Below, piece after piece: positions 8,027-15,461 of a stretch of DNA of 64,000 bases; the stretch's first letter is position 1; the number at the start of each line of letters is the position of its first letter. Made by a program: the position numbers and the translations under genes. The notes under the pieces are model-generated. The model had not been told where the DNA came from and did not search any database. It worked only from the letters and a program-made list of their open reading frames with translations. Origin of the DNA: an uncultured Alphaproteobacteria bacterium (GTDB lineage: Bacteria > Pseudomonadota > Alphaproteobacteria > Rhodobacterales > Rhodobacteraceae); NCBI GenBank assembly GCA_929200255.1, contig CAKMYZ010000013.1, positions 49,989 to 113,988 of the forward strand, read 5' to 3'.

Positions 8027-8983
8027 ATGTCATTCCGCCTGCAACCCACGCCCCCTGCCCGCCCAAACCGCTGTCAGCTGTTTGGTCCGGGATCGAACAC
8101 CAAATTGTTTGAAAAAATGGCGGCAAGTGCGGCGGATGTGATCAACCTTGACCTCGAAGACAGCGTGTCGCCCTCTGACAAGGACACTGCGCGCGCGAAT
8201 GTCATTCAGGCGATCAACGATGTGGATTGGAATACCAAGTATCTCTCTGTGCGGATCAACGGCCTCGACACGCCCTATTGGTACAAAGATGTCGTCGATG
8301 TGTTGGAGCAGGCAGGCGACCGGCTTGATCAAATCATGATCCCCAAGGTCGGTTGTGCGGCGGATGTCTATGCTGTTGATGCGCTTGTGACCGCCATCGA
8401 AACAGCCAAAGGCCGGGCCAAGCCGATCAGCTTTGAGATGATCATCGAATCCGCTGCAGGCATTGCCCATGTGGAGGAGATCGCGGCCAGTTCCCCCCGT
8501 ATGGCCGCAATGAGCCTTGGAGCAGCTGACTTTGCTGCCTCCATGGGCATGCAGACGACCGGCATCGGGGGCACGCAGGAAAACTACTATATGCTGCACG
8601 GCGAGACGCGGCACTATTCTGATCCGTGGCACTGGGCGCAAACGGCGATTGTGGCGGCCTGCCGGACCCATGGGGTGCTGCCCGTCGACGGCCCCTTTGG
8701 TGATTTCAGCGATGATGAGGGCTATCGCGCGCAGGCGAAACGGTCCGCGACGCTGGGCATGGTTGGTAAATGGGCGATCCACCCCAAGCAGATCGCCTTG
8801 GCCAATGAGGTTTTCACACCGTCAGAGGAAGCCGTCGCCGAGGCGCGCGACATCCTAGCCGCAATGGAAGATGCCAAGGCACGCGGTGAAGGGGCAACCG
8901 TCTATAAAGGTCGCCTTGTCGATATCGCCTCGATCAAGCAGGCCGAGGTGATTGTGCGCCAGTCCGAGATGATCGCGGACTGA
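8027..8983 (+). CDS. mcl1: L-malyl-CoA/beta-methylmalyl-CoA lyase
   Basis: The 318-residue protein belongs to the HpcH/HpaI-CitE superfamily and closely matches, as I remember it, Mcl1 of Rhodobacter. That enzyme cleaves L-malyl-CoA to acetyl-CoA and glyoxylate and beta-methylmalyl-CoA to propionyl-CoA and glyoxylate in the ethylmalonyl-CoA pathway. Seen here are RPNRCQLFGPGS, the metal/CoA blocks VINLDLEDSV and SVRINGLDTP, SFEMIIESAAGIAHVEEIA, LGAADFAASMGMQTTGIGG and KWAIHPKQIALANEVF. The ATG at 8027 gives the family start MSFRLQP. It has its own upstream region of about 125 bases and is convergent with the next gene. Confidence 0.93.
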   Translation: MSFRLQPTPPARPNRCQLFGPGSNTKLFEKMAASAADVINLDLEDSVSPSDKDTARANVIQAINDVDWNTKYLSVRINGLDTPYWYKDVVDVLEQAGDRLDQIMIPKVGCAADVYAVDALVTAIETAKGRAKPISFEMIIESAAGIAHVEEIAASSPRMAAMSLGAADFAASMGMQTTGIGGTQENYYMLHGETRHYSDPWHWAQTAIVAACRTHGVLPVDGPFGDFSDDEGYRAQAKRSATLGMVGKWAIHPKQIALANEVFTPSEEAVAEARDILAAMEDAKARGEGATVYKGRLVDIASIKQAEVIVRQSEMIAD

Positions 8984-8992
8984 CGCCAGATT

Positions 8993-9625
8993 TTAATAGT
9001 CGCGCAGGGCGATGGCCCCGTAGCCACAAAGCCGGCTGCAATCGGTCGCGTCGGTGCCGAAGCCGCTGGTTGAGACGACAGAAGCTGATCCCAGGCCTTC
9101 AAAGCGCGGGTCGTCGCATTCACCGTCATAGGCGTATTCGTTGCTGTCATCGCCAAAGTTGATGGCATCGCATTGCGTGGCCTGAACGGCGGCGGTCATG
9201 TCCCAGAATGCGACAAGGCCGGATTCCAACGCACTCCGGCAATCGGCAGCATCTGTGCCAATGCCTGAAATCGCCAGATCAGACGCCATACCTGCACCAT
9301 AAAAACGGCGGTCGTCGCATTCGCCATCGTTGGCCCATTCGTTGGTGTCGTCCCCAAAGACCGGATCGCGCTCAATGTCCAATGGCGCCTCTCCACGCAG
9401 GGCCAAACGCCCGGCCTCATAGGCCGTTCGGCAATCTGTTGCATCGGCACGAATATCCGAATCCAGAAGCGGCGTTGTTGTCATGCCCGGCCCTTCAAAG
9501 CGCGGATCGTCACATTCACCGTCATTGGACCATTGGCTACTGTCATCGCCGAAGTCGATGGATTGAGCAAACGCGGGGCCGGTAAGGCCAAGTGAAGCTA
9601 CTGCTACGATACTGAAAATTCGCAT
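8993..9625 (-). CDS. Secreted acidic protein with three DGECDD repeats
   Basis: A Sec signal peptide (residues 1-20, cut after AFA) is followed by three copies of a module of about 50 residues, at roughly 23-77, 90-139 and 157-205. Each copy reads FGDDS/T..W/Y..DGECDD.RF.G.GM and ends with (A/G)TDA(T/A)DC, so each has two conserved cysteines and a dense cluster of aspartates. The pattern suggests disulfide-closed, perhaps calcium-binding units. Similar DGECDDPRF motifs occur beside other domains in roseobacter secreted proteins, but I know of no assigned function. No catalytic motif is present. It stands alone. Confidence 0.7.
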   Translation of the reverse strand: MRIFSIVAVASLGLTGPAFAQSIDFGDDSSQWSNDGECDDPRFEGPGMTTTPLLDSDIRADATDCRTAYEAGRLALRGEAPLDIERDPVFGDDTNEWANDGECDDRRFYGAGMASDLAISGIGTDAADCRSALESGLVAFWDMTAAVQATQCDAINFGDDSNEYAYDGECDDPRFEGLGSASVVSTSGFGTDATDCSRLCGYGAIALRDY

Positions 9626-9773
9626 GTTAAATCTCCTGATGTTGTTTTGATTGTTGTTACTTCTGTCAACGATTTGCCGATTGCAATGACTATTTTATGA
9701 CACAACCCTCCCGTTGCCATTTTCTGGACCATGCCTCATACAACAAAGCGATATCGCAGAAGGCCGTATGTTC

Positions 9774-10736
9774 ATGACCCAATACCTCGACTTCGAGAAA
9801 CCACTTGCTGAAATCGAAGGCAAAGCCGAAGAACTTCGCGCGATGGCCCGCGACAACCCTGAAATGGATGTAGAGAAAGAGGCCAGTGCGCTTGACAAAA
9901 AGGCGGCTGACCTTCTCAAATCGCTTTATGCCGACCTGACCCCATGGCGCAAATGTCAGGTGGCGCGTCACCCTGAACGACCGCATTGTCAGGACTATAT
10001 CAATGCATTGTTCACCGAATACACACCGTTGGCGGGCGATCGGAATTTTGCTGATGACCATGCCGTCATGGGCGGTATTGCGCGGCTGGATGGCACCCCG
10101 GTCATGGTGATCGGCCATGAAAAGGGCAATGACACAAAATCCCGGATTGAACGCAATTTTGGCATGGCCCGCCCCGAGGGATACCGCAAGGCAATCCGCC
10201 TGATGGAACTGGCCAACCGCTTTGGCCTGCCGGTGATCACCCTTGTGGACACCCCGGGCGCTTATCCCGGTAAAGGTGCCGAAGAACGCGGCCAATCAGA
10301 AGCGATTGCGCGATCTACGGAAAAATGCCTGGAGCTGGGCGTTCCTCTGATCAGTGTCGTGATCGGGGAAGGCGGCTCTGGCGGCGCTGTGGCCTTTGCC
10401 ACAGCCAACCGCGTCGCGATGCTGGACCATTCGATCTATTCGGTGATCAGCCCCGAGGGCTGCGCCTCGATCCTGTGGAAAGATGCTGAAAAGATGCGCG
10501 AATCCGCCGAAGCCCTGCGTCTGACCTCCAAGGACCTGCATGAGATCGGGGTCTGCGACAGGATCATTGCAGAACCTCAGGGCGGTGCGCATCGCGACCG
10601 CGAGGCAACCATCGAAACCGTGGGCGAAGCGCTTATCTCGATGCTCAATGAACTGCGCGACCTGTCGGGCGAAAAACTGCGCGCCGACCGGCGCCGCAAA
10701 TACCTTGATCTGGGCTCCAAAGGCCTCGCTGCCTGA
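9774..10736 (+). CDS. accA: Acetyl-CoA carboxylase carboxyltransferase subunit alpha
   Basis: AccA forms, with AccD, the transferase that carboxylates acetyl-CoA in fatty-acid synthesis. The 320-residue protein shows the family order: [16 protein letters not shown] coiled region, [33 protein letters not shown], the crotonase-like core [22 protein letters not shown] and the end block [17 protein letters not shown]. The ATG at 9774 matches the usual [10 protein letters not shown] start and has AGAAGG ten bases upstream; ATG 9768 is a close alternative. The next gene follows with a two-base gap. Confidence 0.96.
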   Translation: MTQYLDFEKPLAEIEGKAEELRAMARDNPEMDVEKEASALDKKAADLLKSLYADLTPWRKCQVARHPERPHCQDYINALFTEYTPLAGDRNFADDHAVMGGIARLDGTPVMVIGHEKGNDTKSRIERNFGMARPEGYRKAIRLMELANRFGLPVITLVDTPGAYPGKGAEERGQSEAIARSTEKCLELGVPLISVVIGEGGSGGAVAFATANRVAMLDHSIYSVISPEGCASILWKDAEKMRESAEALRLTSKDLHEIGVCDRIIAEPQGGAHRDREATIETVGEALISMLNELRDLSGEKLRADRRRKYLDLGSKGLAA

Positions 10737-10738
10737 AT

Positions 10739-11410
10739 TTGGCACTGATCAAAGGACATTGGCAGCTTTTGTTGCTCACCGCCGTGGTGTTTGCCTTGTG
10801 GCAGACACCCGCCGTGACCCCGCTCAAGATTCTCATCGTGTTTTTCCACGAAGCGTCCCATGCCATCGCCACGGTGCTAACCGGCGGCGAGGTTGTCAGC
10901 CTCAACATTGACCAAAGTCAAGGCGGCTCAGTCTGGAGCCGGGGCGGCAATCGCTTTGTCACGCTGACCGCAGGCTATCTTGGGTCGCTCCTGATCGGGA
11001 TTGGACTGTTGGTGGCGGCCACACGCACCAAGGCGGATCGTGCGATCATGGCGGGTTGCGGCGTGGTGATGTTGGTGATTGCAGGGCTGTACATCCGTAG
11101 CGGCTTTGCGCTTAGCTTTACGGTCGCCGTCGGTATCGCGATGCTTCTGCTGGCCCGCTACTTCAGCCATGGGGTCAACGATATGGCGTTGCGGGTGATG
11201 GGGCTCAGCAGCATGATTTATGTGCCCTATGACATCTTCAGCGACACGCTGGCGCGGTCCGGCCTGCGATCAGACGCGCGGATGCTCGCCGAAGAGTTCG
11301 GCGGGACGACCATGATGTGGGGGGCATTGTGGTTGATGATCAGCCTTGTGATGATCGGGCTTTGCCTGCGCTATGGGCTGGGACGCAACAGTAACCTGCG
11401 GTTGCGGTAA
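10739..11410 (+). CDS. M50-like membrane metallopeptidase
   Basis: The 223-residue protein has about six hydrophobic segments and a zinc-binding HEASH motif (residues 37-41) in the first membrane region. GGxxxS and a glycine-rich stretch follow, which fits the M50B-like (peptidase_M50B) family of intramembrane metalloproteases or their non-catalytic relatives. The start is a TTG two bases after the accA stop, so translation is probably coupled to accA. No PDZ domain is attached. Protease activity is inferred from HExxH; the substrate is unknown. Confidence 0.72.
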   Translation: MALIKGHWQLLLLTAVVFALWQTPAVTPLKILIVFFHEASHAIATVLTGGEVVSLNIDQSQGGSVWSRGGNRFVTLTAGYLGSLLIGIGLLVAATRTKADRAIMAGCGVVMLVIAGLYIRSGFALSFTVAVGIAMLLLARYFSHGVNDMALRVMGLSSMIYVPYDIFSDTLARSGLRSDARMLAEEFGGTTMMWGALWLMISLVMIGLCLRYGLGRNSNLRLR

Positions 11411-12019
11411 CTACCACATCGTCTTGGCAGCGCGCGCGCCCCATTGAGCATCGTATTCGGCACTGTCAAAGCCGTTCTTTTGTTCAGCCAGAAGTTCACC
11501 AATCGTTGGCAGATCACCGCTTTCGTCACCTGCCGACCACGTCCCGGCGCGCATCAAGGCGCGGGCGCATTGACTGTAAACCTCGGCAATGGTGACAACG
11601 ACCACACTGCGCGGCGGCTTACCCTTCTGATCAAAGCGGCCCAACAGCGCGGGATCAAGCGAAACCACCGCCCGCCCATTTACCCGGACGACATTGTTTG
11701 ACCCCGGCACCAAAAACATCAGGCTGATCCGCCCATCGGCCACGATATTACGCAGCGTGTCCATGCGGTTGTTGCCCCGCCAGTCAGGCAACAGAAGCGT
11801 CTTCGTATCCAGCGCCTGCACCACCGGCCCATCATCGCCGCGGGGGCTGCCGTCAGTCCCTTCTGGCCCGACTGTCGAAACCATGCAAAGCCGCGATGCA
11901 ATGATCCATTTGGCATAAAGCGGCGTAAGCTGATCGGCGACTTTGATGAGTGAGGCTTCGCCCGGTTGGCCATAAAGTGCCTCCAGCGCGCCTATATCGC
12001 GCACAACATGGTCACCCAT
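11411..12019 (-). CDS. PPOX-class FMN-binding pyridoxamine 5'-phosphate oxidase-family protein
   Basis: The 202-residue protein has the split-barrel flavin-binding pattern: STVGPEGTDGSPRGD, TLLLPDWRGNNRMDTLRNI and RISLMFLVPGSNNVVRVNGRA. This is the MSMEG_1061-like subgroup of the PNPOx family. Such proteins bind FMN, or sometimes F420 or heme, and their substrates are mostly unknown. Its first codons overlap the end of plsC by eight bases, making it the last gene of the ftsE-ftsX-plsC unit. Its stop directly abuts the end of the convergent M50-like gene. Confidence 0.8.
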   Translation of the reverse strand: MGDHVVRDIGALEALYGQPGEASLIKVADQLTPLYAKWIIASRLCMVSTVGPEGTDGSPRGDDGPVVQALDTKTLLLPDWRGNNRMDTLRNIVADGRISLMFLVPGSNNVVRVNGRAVVSLDPALLGRFDQKGKPPRSVVVVTIAEVYSQCARALMRAGTWSAGDESGDLPTIGELLAEQKNGFDSAEYDAQWGARAAKTMW

Positions 12020-12740
12020 TGAATCCGGCCTCCTTGTTCAGACGGTCACAGGCGATCTCAATCTCTTCTTCCAGCTTCTTCATGAATGCGTCGACCTCCA
12101 GCCCCGGTTCTATCCTTGGCAGAAACTCGAAAACGGCGGTGCCGGGTTTGCGGTATACGCCACGCTTGGGCCAAAACACCCCGACATTGGTGGCAACGGG
12201 CACCACCGGTTGCGCCAGCTGCTTGTATAGGGCCCCGGTGCCAACCTTATAGGGGGCCTTGACCCCCGGTGCGATACGGGTGCCTTGGGGGTAGATGATC
12301 AACTGACCCGCCCGCGCGCGGCCGGCCTCAACATCTGCGATCATTTTCTTGATCGCCTGACCGCGTTTGCCGCGATCCACCGGGATGCATCCGATCCGCA
12401 AGCCAAATTGCCCCACAACGGGCGCGTATTTCAAAATCGCTTTGAAGATGAACTTGCCGCGCGGGATGGCGCCATAGATCATCAGGACATCAAGGAACGA
12501 CTGATGCTTGGGCGCGACCATCACCTCGTCGGTCGGCGGTTCGCCCCGAATCTCGGATTTGAGGCCAATAATCCATCCGGCCGACCAGCGGATATACCGG
12601 CAATAGCCATGACAGGCCGCAACTGCGCCTTTTTCCGAGATGATCGCAGGAATCATATAGACAATCCCAAAGACCAACATCGCGACATACATCTGCGCGT
12701 TAAAGATCAGCGATCTGACCCATTGGATTGCATAGCTCAT
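12012..12740 (-). CDS. plsC: 1-acyl-sn-glycerol-3-phosphate acyltransferase
   Basis: PlsC adds the second acyl chain to lysophosphatidate in phospholipid synthesis at the inner membrane. The 242-residue protein has an N-terminal membrane helix, the catalytic HX4D motif as H79-QSFL-D84, GCIPVDRG and the acyl-phosphate loop YPQGTR. The usual E of block III (FPEGTR) is Q here. The ATG at 12740 overlaps the ftsX stop by four bases (ATGA); a longer frame to 12833 runs into ftsX and is not used. Cotranscription with ftsEX links membrane lipid synthesis to division. Confidence 0.9.
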   Translation of the reverse strand: MSYAIQWVRSLIFNAQMYVAMLVFGIVYMIPAIISEKGAVAACHGYCRYIRWSAGWIIGLKSEIRGEPPTDEVMVAPKHQSFLDVLMIYGAIPRGKFIFKAILKYAPVVGQFGLRIGCIPVDRGKRGQAIKKMIADVEAGRARAGQLIIYPQGTRIAPGVKAPYKVGTGALYKQLAQPVVPVATNVGVFWPKRGVYRKPGTAVFEFLPRIEPGLEVDAFMKKLEEEIEIACDRLNKEAGFNG

Positions 12741-13630
12741 GTCATTTCTTTCAATGTGCGGAATGCCGCGGCGCGCGTGGCAAGAAAAGCCACGATGGCG
12801 GACAAAAGCGGGATGACGACAGGCCAAAGCCATTCAGCCCCTTCAAAACCCACGCCCATCAGGATGCTACCCGCATGAGTGTCGCCGGGCAGTATCAGGA
12901 TGCCAACAACCCCGACGATCATCCCCACAGCAGCCCCCAATGCCGCGCGCAGTGTATAGCGCCGCACAAAGGCACGGGCGATATAGACGTCTTTTGCACC
13001 CACAAGGCGTAAAACACGAATCACCTGCTGGTTGGCCGCGAGCGACGCCTGGGCAGCTAGTGTGATCATCGCGGCGACCGTTGCCCCAATCAGAACAATC
13101 ACAGCCCAGCCAATCAATCTGACGCGGCTGGCCGCGGCGACCAGCGGCTCGCGCCATGCCGTGTGGTCATCAAGCACGGCACCGGGCACCTGTGCCGTCA
13201 GCCGCGCACGCAGCCCATCGATATCGTAGCCATCATCATCGGCTACAACCTCGATCAACTGCGGGATCGGCAAACTGTCGAGTGGCAAGTCAGGACCGAA
13301 CCAAGGTTCCAGCAGCGCCTGTTGCTCGTCCGCAGACAATGCACGCACACGAAGAACGCCGGGGGTGGTTTCCAACACCTCTACAGCTGACAACAAAAGA
13401 TCATCCGCCATCTCTGGGTCCGCAGGCAGCCGAAGCGTCGCTGATTGTGCCAGTTCATCCGCCCAGATCGCGGCCTGCCGCCCCGTGGTCAGTGAAATCG
13501 CCAGCGCAAAGATCGCCAGAAACGCCATAACACCGGCCACAAATACGGTCAGCCGCGCCGTCAGGCCGGTTGGCGGCACGGCACGGTCGGCCTGCGGATC
13601 CCCGACGATCAGATCCAATACGCCCTTCAT
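12737..13630 (-). CDS. ftsX: Cell-division ABC transporter permease FtsX
   Basis: FtsX is the membrane partner of FtsE and regulates peptidoglycan hydrolases at the septum. The 297-residue protein has the expected four membrane helices (about residues 25-50, 172-196, 226-250 and 267-287) with a large periplasmic loop between the first two. The third region carries the RVLRLVGAKDVYIARAFVRRY motif typical of FtsX permeases. It overlaps ftsE by four bases upstream and plsC by four bases downstream, so stoichiometric translation is likely. Confidence 0.9.
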   Translation of the reverse strand: MKGVLDLIVGDPQADRAVPPTGLTARLTVFVAGVMAFLAIFALAISLTTGRQAAIWADELAQSATLRLPADPEMADDLLLSAVEVLETTPGVLRVRALSADEQQALLEPWFGPDLPLDSLPIPQLIEVVADDDGYDIDGLRARLTAQVPGAVLDDHTAWREPLVAAASRVRLIGWAVIVLIGATVAAMITLAAQASLAANQQVIRVLRLVGAKDVYIARAFVRRYTLRAALGAAVGMIVGVVGILILPGDTHAGSILMGVGFEGAEWLWPVVIPLLSAIVAFLATRAAAFRTLKEMT

Positions 13631-14301
13631 AGCTCTGCTCCGGCCTGGGTCAGTTGACCATCCTTCAGGCGCAGAACCCGCGCACTGACGTCTGACTTCA
13701 TGGACCGGATCATCGCCAGATCATGGGTCGCAATCAGGATGGTCTTACCCATTTTATTGAGCTCAACAAGCAGGCTCAGCAGACGTTGCGACATTTCCCA
13801 ATCAACATTGCCGGTGGGCTCATCCGCGATGATCACCTCGGGCGATATGATGACCGCGCGGGCCAGCGCCGCGCGCTGGCGTTCGCCCCCCGATAGTTCG
13901 GGCGGCCGTTGACCAGCCTGAGGCGCCAGCCCCACCCAATCCAGCAATTCCTGCAAGTTGCCTGCGGCCTCACTGGCGCGATCTGACACGGTCAGCGGCA
14001 GGGCGATATTTTCGGCTAGGTTCAGGTGATCAAGGAACTGACAATCCTGATGCACCACACCAATACGTCGGCGGGCCATCGCCACAGCGTCGCGATCCAG
14101 AGCAGCGGCATCCTGCCCAAAGAGCCGGACTTTGCCGGCTGTTGCGCGCAAATCAGCGTAGCACAAGCGTAACAACGTCGTTTTCCCGGCACCTGACGGC
14201 CCGGTCAGGAAATGGAACGATCCCGGCGCAAGTGTGAGCGACAATTGGGAAAAAAGTGCTGTGTCGCCATATCCATAAGAGACTTTGTCGAGTTCAATCA
14301 C
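13627..14301 (-). CDS. ftsE: Cell-division ATP-binding protein FtsE
   Basis: FtsE is the ATPase of the FtsEX complex. The 224-residue protein carries Walker A GPSGAGKTT (34-42), the Q-loop near VVHQDCQFL, the ABC signature LSGGERQR, Walker B VIIADEPTG and the H-switch IATHD. Length and motif order are those of a single nucleotide-binding domain. It is the first gene of an overlapping four-gene unit with ftsX, plsC and a flavoprotein-like gene. A 166-base region upstream, shared with the divergent zinc-ribbon gene, should hold its promoter. Confidence 0.93.
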   Translation of the reverse strand: MIELDKVSYGYGDTALFSQLSLTLAPGSFHFLTGPSGAGKTTLLRLCYADLRATAGKVRLFGQDAAALDRDAVAMARRRIGVVHQDCQFLDHLNLAENIALPLTVSDRASEAAGNLQELLDWVGLAPQAGQRPPELSGGERQRAALARAVIISPEVIIADEPTGNVDWEMSQRLLSLLVELNKMGKTILIATHDLAMIRSMKSDVSARVLRLKDGQLTQAGAEL

Positions 14302-14467
14302 GGCGTTTTCCCCTGCCTACACATGCCCTTCTGCCCAAATCTGCAACAGGTTTCAATGACCGACACCGCCCCGCGCGCAAATCCTTGGCGTTTCGCCAAG
14401 TCATTGCTAGATTGCAGGCGGCGCCAATAACAAACGACCAAAGTGGCCGGGCAGAAGGATATGTGAC

Positions 14468-15247
14468 ATGAGGCTGATTTGCCCCAACTGCAACGCAGAG
14501 TATGATGTTGCGGATGATGTGATCCCGCAGGGCGGACGCGATGTGCAATGCTCCAGTTGCACCAAGACGTGGTTTCAAACCCACAAGGCCGTGGTCCCCC
14601 CACCAGAGACATCCTCTGGCCTGCTTAGCCCAGCGCCAAAATCCGAAGGTAAGTCCGTCGAGATCGGTGCACCCACAAGTGCTGCAACACCAGAGCGTAA
14701 GCCGCTCGACAGTGCAGTTGCCGATATCCTGCGCCAAGAGGCCGCGCATGATGGCAAGGGCCCGGCTGCGGCGGAAGAGCCCCGGACACTGGACAAGCCT
14801 ACCGCCGCTTCTGCCGAAAAGATCGATGCAGACCAGACCCGGAAGCGTATTGCATCCATGACCCAACAAGAGGGCAGCACATCCTCAACTACTGAAATTG
14901 CGGCAGCCGCAGACACAGCAGCAAATCTGCGCGCCGTGCCGGATATTCACGAGATCAACGCAGCACTGCGCGCTCGTGCCGAGGCAAGTGACACCTCCGG
15001 TTTAACGGCAGCCGAGAAGGAAGAAGCACAGCAACGGCGGGGCTTTCGCCGTGGGTTTTTCTGGGTGCTGATCCTGATCGCAATTCTGATCCTGCCCTAT
15101 ATCTTTGCAGAACAGATCACTGAGAACCTACCGCAAACCCGCCCCATCATGGCATCATATGTTCTGACAGTGGATCAGCTACGTGTCTGGCTGGAAGCGC
15201 AGGTTGGCAACATTCAGGATGTGATTGCTGGTTTCACGTCAGGCTAG
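14468..15247 (+). CDS. MJ0042-type zinc-ribbon, single-pass membrane protein
   Basis: The protein starts with a zinc ribbon RLICPNCNAEYDV...VQCSSCTKTWF with C5, C8, C28 and C31, the MJ0042/zinc_ribbon_5 pattern. A long low-complexity acidic linker of about 160 residues follows, then one membrane helix near residues 197-216 and a short C-terminal periplasmic part. Proteins of this plan are common in alphaproteobacteria next to ftsEX, but their role is unclear. Its TAG stop lies inside the left end of the 109-bp dispersed repeat, so the last residues may have been altered by the repeat's arrival. Confidence 0.8.
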   Translation: MRLICPNCNAEYDVADDVIPQGGRDVQCSSCTKTWFQTHKAVVPPPETSSGLLSPAPKSEGKSVEIGAPTSAATPERKPLDSAVADILRQEAAHDGKGPAAAEEPRTLDKPTAASAEKIDADQTRKRIASMTQQEGSTSSTTEIAAAADTAANLRAVPDIHEINAALRARAEASDTSGLTAAEKEEAQQRRGFRRGFFWVLILIAILILPYIFAEQITENLPQTRPIMASYVLTVDQLRVWLEAQVGNIQDVIAGFTSG

Positions 15248-15352
15248 AGCATTTCGACTTGAACCTGCATCGCCATTCGCCGCCTTTCACCTGCGGCTCA
15301 AACGCGATTGGCGATACTTGATGTGCCGAGTGAAAGGCGAAACGCTTTAGAG
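15244..15352. repeat. 109-bp dispersed repeat, copy A
   Basis: This segment matches positions 60607-60715 over its full 109 bases with nine mismatches and no gaps by my count. Its ends form an imperfect inverted repeat: AGAGCATTTCGACTT on the left against AAAGCGTTTCGCCTT, the complement of the right end. That makes it MITE-like or REP-like. The left end contains the TAG stop codon of the zinc-ribbon gene. I see no reading frame inside and no clear target duplication. Confidence 0.85.
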
Positions 15353-15461
15353 CGCGCCAGCGATCACGTGTCGCACTCTACTTGAGGCAACATGCGCGGC
15401 CAACTTCGTATGAACCGTCGGGTCAGGCCGTGTCTGGTGAAACAAACGGGCGTGCTTTGCT

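Noticed and set aside
8030..8782. 250-residue frame opposite mcl1
   Set aside because: Antisense to a nearly complete L-malyl-CoA lyase and without a start signal.
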